The notes below the pieces were generated by a model. The model did no database searches. It saw only the letters and a list, made by a program, of their open reading frames with translations, and was not told where the DNA came from. From an uncultured Dorea sp. (lineage in GTDB: Bacteria > Bacillota > Clostridia > Lachnospirales > Lachnospiraceae), in NCBI GenBank assembly GCA_948844705.1, contig CAQNVT010000248.1, forward strand, positions 1-18,628: a DNA stretch of 18,628 nucleotides, read 5' to 3'. Made by a program: the position numbers and the translations under genes. Position 1 is the first letter of the stretch. Every line of letters begins with the position of its first letter. Positions 8,504 through 15,768 of this stretch are shown in pieces.

Positions 8504-8537
8504 GGGGACGGGGTAAAATGAGTTTTACCACGTCCCC
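8504..8537. repeat. REP-like palindrome between lipoprotein and ABC genes
   Basis: Two 15-base arms, GGGGACGGGGTAAAA and TTTTACCACGTCCCC, pair with a single G-A mismatch (8511/8530) around a TGAG loop. No U-run follows on either strand, so it is not a standard intrinsic terminator. A GC-clamped short palindrome in an intergenic gap fits a REP/MITE-type dispersed element. In the transcript it would fold just upstream of the ABC ribosome binding site and just after the lipoprotein stop, where it could stabilise the upstream mRNA or limit read-through. Dispersal in the genome is inferred, not seen. Confidence 0.7.
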
Positions 8538-8552
8538 GGTTCTTTCCTTATC

Positions 8553-9128
8553 TTACTCGTAATCAACCAAACCGTTGAAGCTCTTCATCATTTCAATATA
8601 TGCTTCTGGTGTTTCCTCTGATATTGCGCCTGTACCTGCCATCATGGCAATGGAGCCTTCCAGAGTATCTCCGTCCACAGAGGCGAAAATTACATTTTCC
8701 TCCTGCACAACCTGCTGTCCCTGCGAGGTATAAAACTCTGCAAGAGCCGTTGCGCTCGCCTCATCCGGTGAAACAAAATACTGATACTCTCCTGCCGGTT
8801 TTCCTTCATTTACATATACAATATCATACATATTTGACGCCGAATAACCCATCTTTGACATATCGGATAAAAGCTTGCAGCTCTCATCTCCTACCAGCAC
8901 ATAACGCTCGTCAAACTCAATATCCTGCGGGTCGGTAAAGGTGTAGCTGTCAGTCATCTGAATGCTGAAGTCTTTATCAATGGTCTGCTCCTTACTGCTT
9001 TCCGGTGCTTCGCTGTCCTGTGCTTTGCTGTCCTCTTTCTCTGAACCGCTGTCATTTCCGCCTGAACATCCAATCAGCAATACTCCAAGCATTATACACA
9101 TCATAATCGAAATCAGTCTCTTTTTCAT
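8553..9128 (-). CDS. Lipoprotein with one copy of the unnamed surface-repeat domain
   Basis: A 191-residue exported lipoprotein. Residues 1-20 are a signal sequence ending in the lipobox LLIG-C21, so the mature protein is anchored to the outer face of the membrane. A Ser/Glu/Lys-rich tether (22-50) leads into a single domain at ~53-188 that is clearly homologous to the four domains of the neighbouring 899-residue protein: YTFTDPQDIEFDERYVLVGDE, a GK.AGEYQYFV strand, and EETPEAYIEMM at the end. It has one cysteine in the domain (Cys84) and lacks the second conserved cysteine. ATG follows the stop of the large gene by 1 base with GGAG inside the upstream gene, so translation is coupled. I do not recognise the domain and give no function; surface location and partnership with the large protein are well supported. 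Confidence 0.88.
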   Translation of the reverse strand: MKKRLISIMMCIMLGVLLIGCSGGNDSGSEKEDSKAQDSEAPESSKEQTIDKDFSIQMTDSYTFTDPQDIEFDERYVLVGDESCKLLSDMSKMGYSASNMYDIVYVNEGKPAGEYQYFVSPDEASATALAEFYTSQGQQVVQEENVIFASVDGDTLEGSIAMMAGTGAISEETPEAYIEMMKSFNGLVDYE

Positions 9129-9129
9129 C

Positions 9130-11829
9130 TTACCTGTCTCCTTCTTTCATTTCCTCCAGCTTATAGGTATCCTCAATAAACTCCTTGTATCCGGAAGGAT
9201 TCGCCTCACAGGCCTTCTCCAGCTCCGGCAAGCTGTTTATCAGAGCCTCCAGCTCTTCCGCTTTCGTCTCCTCGCATACTGCACTGCCATTCATAACAAA
9301 GCAGCGGTACTCTGTCAGGACTTTTCCGTCTTTTACATAAACGATGACAAATACATCTGAAACGGCCTCATTTCTTTCGCCGGAAATACTTAAGGCAAGC
9401 CCGCAGGACGCATCCCCGTAGAATACATAACGCTCGTCATATTCTAACCCTTCCGGATCTGTATAGATATAATTTTCCGTTATCTGAATATCCTTCGGAT
9501 TCCGGGATTCTCCCGGCTCTGTACTATCTCCTGCTTCGGAAACTCCTGCACCGACACTTCCGGCATCGGACGGATCAAACTCCTCTGACGTATTATCCTC
9601 CGGGACCATTGTATCTTCCCCTGCCTCTGTACCGGCGCTTCCGGCATCGGACGGATCAAATTCCTCCGATGTATTATCCTCCGGCGGATTCTCCGCAGGC
9701 TCCGTTATTGTTCCGGCTCCGGACGGATCGAAATCCCCGGACTCATCCGTATCATACTCATCTGTATTCTCTAATGCAGTCTCTGGTATAATCTCCTGTG
9801 CAGTCTCTGGTATAATCTCCTGTGCAGCCTCCGATAAAACCTGTAATAATGCGATATCTTCTTCCAAATCCTCAGAAATGACCCGTTCATCTGACAGCAT
9901 ATCGATAAACTCATCTGCCATTTCCTCCGCAGCAGTTTTTATGCTTTTGTCAGAATCCGTATATGGCTTTGTTCCTGCTAACATCATATATTCCATATAT
10001 GCTTCCGGAGTCGCATCCGTTATTCCCCAGCCTGCCGCTACAATCTGCTCAAGCGTTTGCTGTATGGCGCTATTTACAATCAACACTGTCTCGCCCATTG
10101 CCACTGCATACTGCTTAGCCTCTACCAGTTTCCCTGCAAGTCCCTTTGCATCCTCACTGTTTTTCATAACATAACACTGTATTTCACTCAAAGCAGTTCC
10201 ACTTTTCGTATACATTATTTCATAATACTCAGCCGCTGTATATCCCATCCGTGCATAGGTATTTACAAGCTGACAGCTACTGTCACCATAAAGAATGTAA
10301 CGCATGCCATAATCGGGCAGGCTCAGCACTTTCTCATCAAAAGTAAAGTTCTTACTCATCTGAACAGTGAAGGCATCTTTCTTTTTCGTTCCCTTTAACG
10401 CAGGCTCATAAAGCATATATCCCTCATCCCTTAACTGATACTGAAGATATGCATCTGCCGTTTCCTCAGAAATCACTTTAGATTTGCTAAGTAGAGTTAT
10501 TGTTTGGCTTATAAATTCTTTATCTGAGTTTCTGATATATACATTTTTTTCCACAGTACCTATCTGATATACTTTTTTTATCTTTTCGGCATTGGCATTA
10601 TCTGCTGCATTATAACAAACATACTCAGCAACACCTTTTCCATTCTTCATATAAAAAACAAAATATACATCGTTTACTTTTCCTTTGGAAAAATCCATTA
10701 TTGTTTTTGCTGCATTGGAGTTTCCATCTGCATAAAATACATATCGCTCATCATATACTAAATCTTCCGGATCACTAAATGTATAGTCCTTTGATATCTT
10801 TATTCTATATGTTTCCTCCGGAGTTGTCACGATTCCATCCAGCTTTACCGGTTCTGGTGAAGGCGTAACCGGATTTTCCGGCTTGCCTGGGTTACTCGGG
10901 TTACCTGGGTTACTCGGGTTACTCGGGTTGTTCGGATTACTTGGATTGCTCGGATTGCTCGGATTGTTTGGCTTACCCGGGTTACTCGGGTTGCTCGGAG
11001 TGGTCGGATTGCCCGGGGTTACCGTCGTTCCCGGATTACTCGTTCCGCCGCCTGAACCTGAAGGAGGCTGATACTCACTCATTCCTCCAAAATAAAACTG
11101 CATTCCAAGATATGCCTGCGGGGTCGCTTCGGTTATTGCCCCTGCCTTATAATAGGTATCAATCGATGTCTGCACATAGCTTCCCGCACAATATTCGTAC
11201 GCCACGTCTCCCCAGTTGCCATAGCTGAACTCACTGCTGTCATTCGACGACGCATATGTGGACGCAAGGCCCTGCGCTTCCGCCTCACTGGACATAACAT
11301 AGCAGGTGTATTGTCCCACCGCCTTTCCGCCGCTTGCATACAATACCACGTATACACCCTGACAGTTATATCCCGCTGCCGCCGCTTTTTTTGCCGGCAT
11401 ACAGTCCGAACCGCCGTAAAGTACATATCTCGTATCAAAGCTTATTCCTGACGGATCCGAAAAGGTGCACATATCGCTCATCTTAATACTAAAGCTGTTG
11501 CTTGCACTGGTGCCGCCGACATTTGCGCCGCCGTTATCCACGTAATTTGTCTTCGTCGTGCTGCTTCCGGCTCCGGCCGCATCATTCTTCTTGGCGCCGG
11601 CAGATCCGGCGTCTGTCTTATCGTCCTTTTTTTGATCTTTTTTCTTAGAGTTATCATTCTTCTTATCATTTTTTGACAGTATCGTATCCTCTAAGAATTC
11701 ATCGACTCCTCCCTTCTCGGCGATAAGATATCCGCTTCCAAATCCTGCACAAAGGACTGCCGCTGATACCACGCCTATAAGGATTCTTTTCGCCACAACA
11801 TTATTCATGTTTTTAAAAAAATTATTCAT
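9130..11829 (-). CDS. Large membrane-anchored surface protein with four copies of an unnamed domain
   Basis: An 899-residue protein. Residues ~15-37 are a single hydrophobic helix after Lys/Arg (signal anchor; no LPxTG seen at the C-terminus), then a Lys/Asp-rich tether 50-110. Domains: D1 113-250, proline/asparagine spacer 266-325, D2 340-470, D3 486-622, acidic repeat spacer 650-775, D4 778-893. Each domain begins with a (Y/F)TF(S/T)DP..(I/L).(Y/F)D.RYV(L/F)YG-like motif (degenerate in D3), has a middle strand such as G..EY.CYVM, and D1-D3 end in TP.AY-like helices. D1, D3 and D4 have two conserved Cys 33-34 residues apart; D2 keeps only the second. The product is extracellular and of unknown function. 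The start at 11829 has AAGGAG 9 bases upstream and a promoter at 11869-11897. It heads the operon and is coupled to the lipoprotein. Confidence 0.88.
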   Translation of the reverse strand: MNNFFKNMNNVVAKRILIGVVSAAVLCAGFGSGYLIAEKGGVDEFLEDTILSKNDKKNDNSKKKDQKKDDKTDAGSAGAKKNDAAGAGSSTTKTNYVDNGGANVGGTSASNSFSIKMSDMCTFSDPSGISFDTRYVLYGGSDCMPAKKAAAAGYNCQGVYVVLYASGGKAVGQYTCYVMSSEAEAQGLASTYASSNDSSEFSYGNWGDVAYEYCAGSYVQTSIDTYYKAGAITEATPQAYLGMQFYFGGMSEYQPPSGSGGGTSNPGTTVTPGNPTTPSNPSNPGKPNNPSNPSNPSNPNNPSNPSNPGNPSNPGKPENPVTPSPEPVKLDGIVTTPEETYRIKISKDYTFSDPEDLVYDERYVFYADGNSNAAKTIMDFSKGKVNDVYFVFYMKNGKGVAEYVCYNAADNANAEKIKKVYQIGTVEKNVYIRNSDKEFISQTITLLSKSKVISEETADAYLQYQLRDEGYMLYEPALKGTKKKDAFTVQMSKNFTFDEKVLSLPDYGMRYILYGDSSCQLVNTYARMGYTAAEYYEIMYTKSGTALSEIQCYVMKNSEDAKGLAGKLVEAKQYAVAMGETVLIVNSAIQQTLEQIVAAGWGITDATPEAYMEYMMLAGTKPYTDSDKSIKTAAEEMADEFIDMLSDERVISEDLEEDIALLQVLSEAAQEIIPETAQEIIPETALENTDEYDTDESGDFDPSGAGTITEPAENPPEDNTSEEFDPSDAGSAGTEAGEDTMVPEDNTSEEFDPSDAGSVGAGVSEAGDSTEPGESRNPKDIQITENYIYTDPEGLEYDERYVFYGDASCGLALSISGERNEAVSDVFVIVYVKDGKVLTEYRCFVMNGSAVCEETKAEELEALINSLPELEKACEANPSGYKEFIEDTYKLEEMKEGDR
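9535..9741 (-). repeat. Acidic coding repeat in the D3-D4 spacer
   Basis: In the large surface protein, PEDNTSEEFDPSDAGS occurs twice with an exact 27-residue (81-base) period, and a shorter relative ESGDFDPSGAG precedes them. The DNA copies are nearly identical, which points to recent duplication. It lengthens the acidic spacer before D4. Confidence 0.8.
9775..9827 (-). repeat. 24-bp perfect tandem repeat (AQEIIPET)
   Basis: Two identical 24-base units (9775-9798 and 9799-9822) plus the first five bases of a third. They encode AQEIIPET-like octapeptides at about residues 669-684 of the surface protein. In-frame, so copy-number change would alter spacer length without breaking the gene. Confidence 0.9.
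10870..11034 (-). repeat. Asn-Pro-rich coding repeat in the D1-D2 spacer
   Basis: Residues ~266-320 of the surface protein are a run of NPS, NPG and KPNNP triplets (9-base DNA periodicity). This is a typical extended, protease-resistant stalk of Gram-positive surface proteins. The opposite-strand leucine-rich open frame here is a by-product. Confidence 0.85.
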
Positions 11830-11868
11830 GCTTTCACGCTCCTTAGATATAAATAGAGTCTGTTTCTA

Positions 11869-11897
11869 CTTATATTTATTAAGTTCAATCGTAACAA
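11869..11897 (-). promoter_or_regulatory. Predicted promoter of the surface-protein/ABC operon
   Basis: Minus strand: -35 TTGTTA (11897..11892), 17-base spacer, -10 TATAAG (11874..11869), about 40 bases before the ATG at 11829. The -35 is weak (4/6), as is common for promoters that need an activator. A direct repeat suited to such an activator lies 27 bases upstream of it. Confidence 0.6.
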
Positions 11898-11924
11898 AAA
11901 TACAATGGAGCCTCAACGCGTTTG

Positions 11925-11955
11925 GTCTATTCGGAAGAAATCGATGTCTATTCGG
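11925..11955 (-). promoter_or_regulatory. Candidate LytTR-type operator: 10-bp direct repeat, 21-bp period
   Basis: CCGAATAGAC occurs twice in perfect form on the minus strand (11955..11946 and 11934..11925), separated by 11 bases, so both face the same side of the helix. The pair ends 27 bases upstream of the -35 of the surface-protein operon. LytTR regulators (AgrA, ComE, VirR families) bind direct repeats with about this period upstream of -35. The repeat is observed; the binding by the regulator at 1579-2325 is inferred. Confidence 0.6.
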
Positions 11956-12010
11956 CATCCTGCATGAACCACCCCCCCATCTGTCTTATCATTGTCTGCC
12001 GTAACATTTC

Positions 12011-14932
12011 CTACAGATCTTCTATCTGTGTCAGAACTGTCCCTGCAGCATCCAGAGAAGCTTTCCCGCCTATTACGCATACGCCTGCTGATCTGCAGAT
12101 CTCATCCAGCACTTCACTGACTGCCAGAAGCTCTTCCTTTGATGTATGCAGGATCTCGCTTCTGTCCTTCCTCAGCACATCGGCGGTCACACCGCAGAAA
12201 TAATCTTCTGCGGCCTGAATGCCTTTCTGACGTACGCTTAACAGGGGCTCTGTAGAAGCAATCGTACTGACAATATACCTGTCCAGCGATTCATCGGCTC
12301 TGCATATACTGCGAAGAGCAGCACCGGCTCCGTCAAAGCTTTTCAGTGAATTTGCCGCGTCCGGGTCGCGGAATGATGTAAACATAACATCACCGTTTCC
12401 CGAAACAGTAAGCCCTGTACCATACGCTCCGCCTTTTACGCGGATCTCATTCCACAAATACCCGTAGCTGAGTATCCTTGCCGCTACCTTCATGGCTCCA
12501 TGGTACGCCGTCTTACTTATATTAAGGTTTGCACCCTTCCCTGCGAATCCAATCTCGGCCGGGATCACGATCCCCTTTTTTCCGGCCTCTTCAAATCTAT
12601 AGTTTACTTTTTCCCCTACCCGGTCAAACCTGTCCGGAAGAAGACCTAAAAGCTGTACAATCCATGAATTCTGTATATCGCCAGTAATACTGAGCACCGC
12701 GCGTTTCCGCACAAATATTTTCCTGCAAAGCTCTTCAAGCTTCTGTATCAGGCAGTCACTCTCCGCCTCAAAATTATCGTCCGTTTTCTGAACCCACCGG
12801 AGCATCCGTATTCCCTGAAATGCTTCCTTTACTGCACCTCCGGCAGAAAATCCTGCTGCCACTGCCATGGATGCATAGCTGTTTCCGTTCATCAGTATTT
12901 GCTGCTCCATGTTAATCCGAAGCTGCCTTATTCTTGTCCGGAGATATTGTTTATCCGTAAATCCCGAACCATTCACGATCTCACCGATCAGCCGGACAGC
13001 CTCCTCGAGCTTTTCTTCAAGCACAGACACCTGTATAACCAGACAAGGCGTGCACTCCTCTGTCTCTCCGCGCCTCGCATATACATCTACATAGGACTGG
13101 AAACGTCCAAGCTTTCTCTGAAGCTCTGTCTGAAGCTTCAGAGCACTGTAATGCTCCGTTTCCGTCTGTCCAAGAAGCATCCTGAGGAAGGAAATCACAC
13201 TAAGCTCATCCAGTGTCTGATCCGCCAGTGACAGATAATAGGAAATATGGATAACCCCGTCAGTCTCCAGCTTCTGAACCAGGACCTTGCTGCCCTCTAT
13301 CTCTGTAACTGTCTGCGGAGTCTCTTTTATATCCTCCGGAATATCAGACAAAGAAAGTGCCGGAAGTACAGATAATTCCTCCTCGCTGTCCTTTGTCTGC
13401 TGAATCTTACGTAAATGTTCAAATTCCCGGATAACCTGCTGTTTTTCCTCTGTGCTCCACTGTCCCCTGATCTGTTCAAGCCTTGCAATTTCCCTCTCTC
13501 TTTTCTCTTCGCCAAGTGTTCCTGACGGACGCAGAACAAGCTTTGCAAAATGTTTCCCTTCAAGCAGTATCTCCTTTAAGAGCTTTTCAAAATATCCTTC
13601 TTCTATCTTATCTCTGAGCCTCTTATAAATATGCCCGAAGCACAGATTCTGTGCAGGATCGCCGCCGTAAAGACTGCTTTCCAGAATCCGCATGGCATTC
13701 ACGATTCCTTCCGGGTACATGCCGGACTCCTTTTCCCGTGTGTTAAACTCCATGCGGCTTAAAACAGCTTCGATCCTCTCATGATCCAATCCGTTTATAG
13801 TTAACTCCTCCAGTGTATCCCGGATCGTCTGCCATATCTCTTCCTTTTTCTCCTCACAGGTATTTCGTACAACCAGCACAAAATACGGCTGCTCTATGCC
13901 GTCCATTTTCGAAAGCTCTACATTCTCCGCCAGTCCTTTTTCAAGAATGGCTTTCCGAAGGGGTGACTCATTGGAGGAACAAAGGATGTCTGACAGCACA
14001 GAGCATGCCACATTTTTCTCCTGCTCGTCGAAGCGTCCGTATACCCAGCCCCCCGCAAGAATTACTTTGTTTTTCAATGATTCATTGCCGCCGATTTCAT
14101 AAGAGCACGCAAACTCTTCCGGCCGCACCGGCTTTTGAAGCTTTATCTCAAAATCCGCTTCCTGTCTGTCAAATCCGCTCAGGACATTTCCAAGCTTTGC
14201 AAGCACCTTGTCGATCTCCATATCCCCATCCAGGATAATGCAGGAATTAGACGGATGATAAAATTTCTGATAGCCTGCCACATAGTCCTCATAGGTAAGC
14301 TCTGTAATATGCTCCGGATCACCGCCGGGCTGGAATCTGTAGCAGTTGTCCGGGAAAAGCAGGCGGTTAAGCTCCCTGTCGATCACCGCATCCGGAGAAG
14401 CGAATACCCCCTTCATCTCGTTATATACTACTCCGTTGCAGACAAGACTGCCTTCCGGCTCTTCCATCTCATAATGCCATCCCTCCTGAAGAAAAATATC
14501 CTTTTTCTTAATGCAGAGCGGATGGAACACCGCATCCAGATAGACATCCATAAGATTTAAAAAATCCTGGTCATTTCTACTGCATACCGGATACATCGTC
14601 TTATCCGGAAAGGTAAATGCATTCATAAAAGTCTGGAGCGAGCTCTTGATCATTTCCACAAAGGGCTTGCTTACCGGATATTTTTCCGAACCGCAGAGAA
14701 GGGAATGTTCTAATATATGGAATACACCGGTATCGTCATTTGGAAGAGTCTTGAAAGCAATTGCAAAAGTCTTATTCTCTTCTCTACGGTTTAGCCATAC
14801 GAGCTTTGCACCGTTCTTTTTATAATGCATCTGATAAAGAGCCGTCTTGATCTCCGGAAGCTCCCTGATGTCGTCTAATATAAATCCTGTATCTGAAATA
14901 ATTTCTTTTATTCTCGTCTGACTTATGCCCAT
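12011..14932 (-). CDS. Presequence-protease-like M16C zinc metallopeptidase
   Basis: A 973-residue insulinase-superfamily peptidase (PreP/M16C type), two homologous halves in one chain. The inverted zinc motif is H72-I-L-E75-H76 with distal ligand Glu172 (VVYNEMKG). The C-terminal half supplies R831 and Y837 (RVKGGAYGTG), equivalent to the Arg/Tyr pair that contacts substrate in PreP. A charged helical linker (~430-520) joins the halves, as in the family, and the length is typical. No signal peptide, so it is a cytoplasmic enzyme that degrades short unfolded peptides. An upstream ATG at 14956 would add eight residues, but ATG at 14932 has AAAGGAG (14941-14947) at 8 bases and is preferred. No obvious terminator follows the stop, so read-through into the surface operon 180 bases further is possible. 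Confidence 0.93.
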   Translation of the reverse strand: MGISQTRIKEIISDTGFILDDIRELPEIKTALYQMHYKKNGAKLVWLNRREENKTFAIAFKTLPNDDTGVFHILEHSLLCGSEKYPVSKPFVEMIKSSLQTFMNAFTFPDKTMYPVCSRNDQDFLNLMDVYLDAVFHPLCIKKKDIFLQEGWHYEMEEPEGSLVCNGVVYNEMKGVFASPDAVIDRELNRLLFPDNCYRFQPGGDPEHITELTYEDYVAGYQKFYHPSNSCIILDGDMEIDKVLAKLGNVLSGFDRQEADFEIKLQKPVRPEEFACSYEIGGNESLKNKVILAGGWVYGRFDEQEKNVACSVLSDILCSSNESPLRKAILEKGLAENVELSKMDGIEQPYFVLVVRNTCEEKKEEIWQTIRDTLEELTINGLDHERIEAVLSRMEFNTREKESGMYPEGIVNAMRILESSLYGGDPAQNLCFGHIYKRLRDKIEEGYFEKLLKEILLEGKHFAKLVLRPSGTLGEEKREREIARLEQIRGQWSTEEKQQVIREFEHLRKIQQTKDSEEELSVLPALSLSDIPEDIKETPQTVTEIEGSKVLVQKLETDGVIHISYYLSLADQTLDELSVISFLRMLLGQTETEHYSALKLQTELQRKLGRFQSYVDVYARRGETEECTPCLVIQVSVLEEKLEEAVRLIGEIVNGSGFTDKQYLRTRIRQLRINMEQQILMNGNSYASMAVAAGFSAGGAVKEAFQGIRMLRWVQKTDDNFEAESDCLIQKLEELCRKIFVRKRAVLSITGDIQNSWIVQLLGLLPDRFDRVGEKVNYRFEEAGKKGIVIPAEIGFAGKGANLNISKTAYHGAMKVAARILSYGYLWNEIRVKGGAYGTGLTVSGNGDVMFTSFRDPDAANSLKSFDGAGAALRSICRADESLDRYIVSTIASTEPLLSVRQKGIQAAEDYFCGVTADVLRKDRSEILHTSKEELLAVSEVLDEICRSAGVCVIGGKASLDAAGTVLTQIEDL

Positions 14933-14986
14933 GCCGTTTTCTCCTTTATCCAACATCTTTCGACATTTCCTTTCGCTGATGTCTCA

Positions 14987-15015
14987 AGAATATAAAAGAA
15001 AAAAACAGGCGTCAA
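14987..15015 (-). promoter_or_regulatory. Weak candidate promoter for the M16C peptidase
   Basis: Minus strand: -35 TTGACG (15015..15010), 17-base spacer, -10 TATTCT (14992..14987). The -35 is good (5/6) and the -10 poor (4/6). It overlaps the hairpin at 15003-15031, so only one of the two readings may be functional. Confidence 0.4.
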
Positions 15016-15031
15016 TATCATTTGCCTGTTT
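14999..15031 (-). terminator. Terminator-like hairpin upstream of the M16C gene
   Basis: AAACAGGC (15003-15010) pairs with GCCTGTTT (15024-15031) around a 13-base loop. On the minus strand the right arm runs straight into a seven-T tract and further Ts. The shape is an intrinsic terminator reading leftward, but no minus-strand gene ends nearby. It could end antisense transcripts or attenuate a longer leader of the peptidase mRNA. Confidence 0.4.
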
Positions 15032-15130
15032 GGAAGTATGGACGGCCTATTCTGCAAAATTCCTCTTTATCGCCTGCCTTGCCGGACAACCATAAATTCC
15101 AGGAAAGATTTTAAAATGGACAAGTACCCG

Positions 15131-15159
15131 TTGACTTTTTGAACAACGTTCAGTACAAT
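15131..15159 (+). promoter_or_regulatory. Promoter of the tetR-flavodoxin cassette
   Basis: -35 TTGACT (15131-15136), 17-base spacer, -10 TACAAT (15154-15159). Both hexamers match 5/6 of the consensus. A palindromic operator fills the spacer, so a bound repressor would exclude RNA polymerase. Confidence 0.75.
15140..15152. promoter_or_regulatory. TetR operator 1
   Basis: TGAACAACGTTCA: 5-base arms TGAAC/GTTCA around a 3-base centre, located between -35 and -10 of the tetR promoter. A near-identical second copy lies at 15166-15178. Confidence 0.75.
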
Positions 15160-15165
15160 ATATTT

Positions 15166-15178
15166 TGAACATCGTTCA
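15166..15178. promoter_or_regulatory. TetR operator 2
   Basis: TGAACATCGTTCA, same arms as operator 1 with one centre base changed, 26 bases downstream. It covers the expected transcription start and touches the AGGAGG ribosome binding site. Together with operator 1 it points to autorepression. Confidence 0.75.
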
Positions 15179-15192
15179 GGAGGAATATGTAT

Positions 15193-15765
15193 ATGGATCA
15201 TAAAGAAACAATAATACAGACAACCATTGCACTCATCGAGGAAAAAGGTGAGGCTCTGGATACGATCACTGTCCGTGAAATATGCAAAAAAGCAGGTGTA
15301 GGATTAGGACTTGTGAATTATCATTTTGGAAATAAGGATAAACTCATTGAGCTGTGCGTCGAACGTATGATAAACGAGATTGTCGAAAATTTTCAATATA
15401 TACAGGAGCGGACAGAGAGACTTACACCTTTTGAAAAATTGGAGTATCTGGGCAATATGACTCTTGATTTTCTGTTTGAACATTATGCCGTGTCCAAAAT
15501 TTCCGTTCTTGCCGATATGCAAACACCTAAAGACAACGACAACACGAGCAGAACTTATGCGGCATATCTGCCGCTTGTTGCGGCTTGCCGCCCTGATTGG
15601 GACGAAACCACCGTAAGGAGAAAAACTTTTTGTCTGATCACTGTTATGCAGCAGACATTTCTTCGGTACAAAACGGTATCAATGATGCTTGGTATAAATT
15701 TAAGTCAAAAAGAAAACCGCAAAGCGTTGCACACGCAGATTCTTCACGATATTTTGGAGGTATAG
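15193..15765 (+). CDS. TetR-family transcriptional repressor
   Basis: A 190-residue regulator: an N-terminal helix, then a TetR helix-turn-helix at ~25-45 (ITVREICKKAGVGLGLVNYHFGNKDKL, given as key motif ends ITVREI and NYHFGNKDKL), followed by a variable helical ligand-binding half. ATG at 15193 is preferred to ATG at 15187, since AGGAGG at 15178-15183 is 9 bases from the former and only 3 from the latter. Two palindromes in its promoter suggest autoregulation. The stop is 3 bases before the flavodoxin-like gene, so the repressor controls both. The ligand is unknown; such pairs often respond to electrophiles, quinones or drugs that the partner enzyme reduces. Base composition is more AT-rich than the flanks. 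Confidence 0.9.
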   Translation: MDHKETIIQTTIALIEEKGEALDTITVREICKKAGVGLGLVNYHFGNKDKLIELCVERMINEIVENFQYIQERTERLTPFEKLEYLGNMTLDFLFEHYAVSKISVLADMQTPKDNDNTSRTYAAYLPLVAACRPDWDETTVRRKTFCLITVMQQTFLRYKTVSMMLGINLSQKENRKALHTQILHDILEV

Positions 15766-15768
15766 AGG

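Noticed and set aside
10883..11071. Plus-strand leucine/glycine repeat frame
   Set aside because: Complement of the Asn-Pro spacer repeat of the surface protein.
11972..11978. G7 tract upstream of the surface operon as a phase-variation switch
   Set aside because: Seven bases is short, and it lies outside the promoter spacer and coding frames, so length change has no obvious effect.
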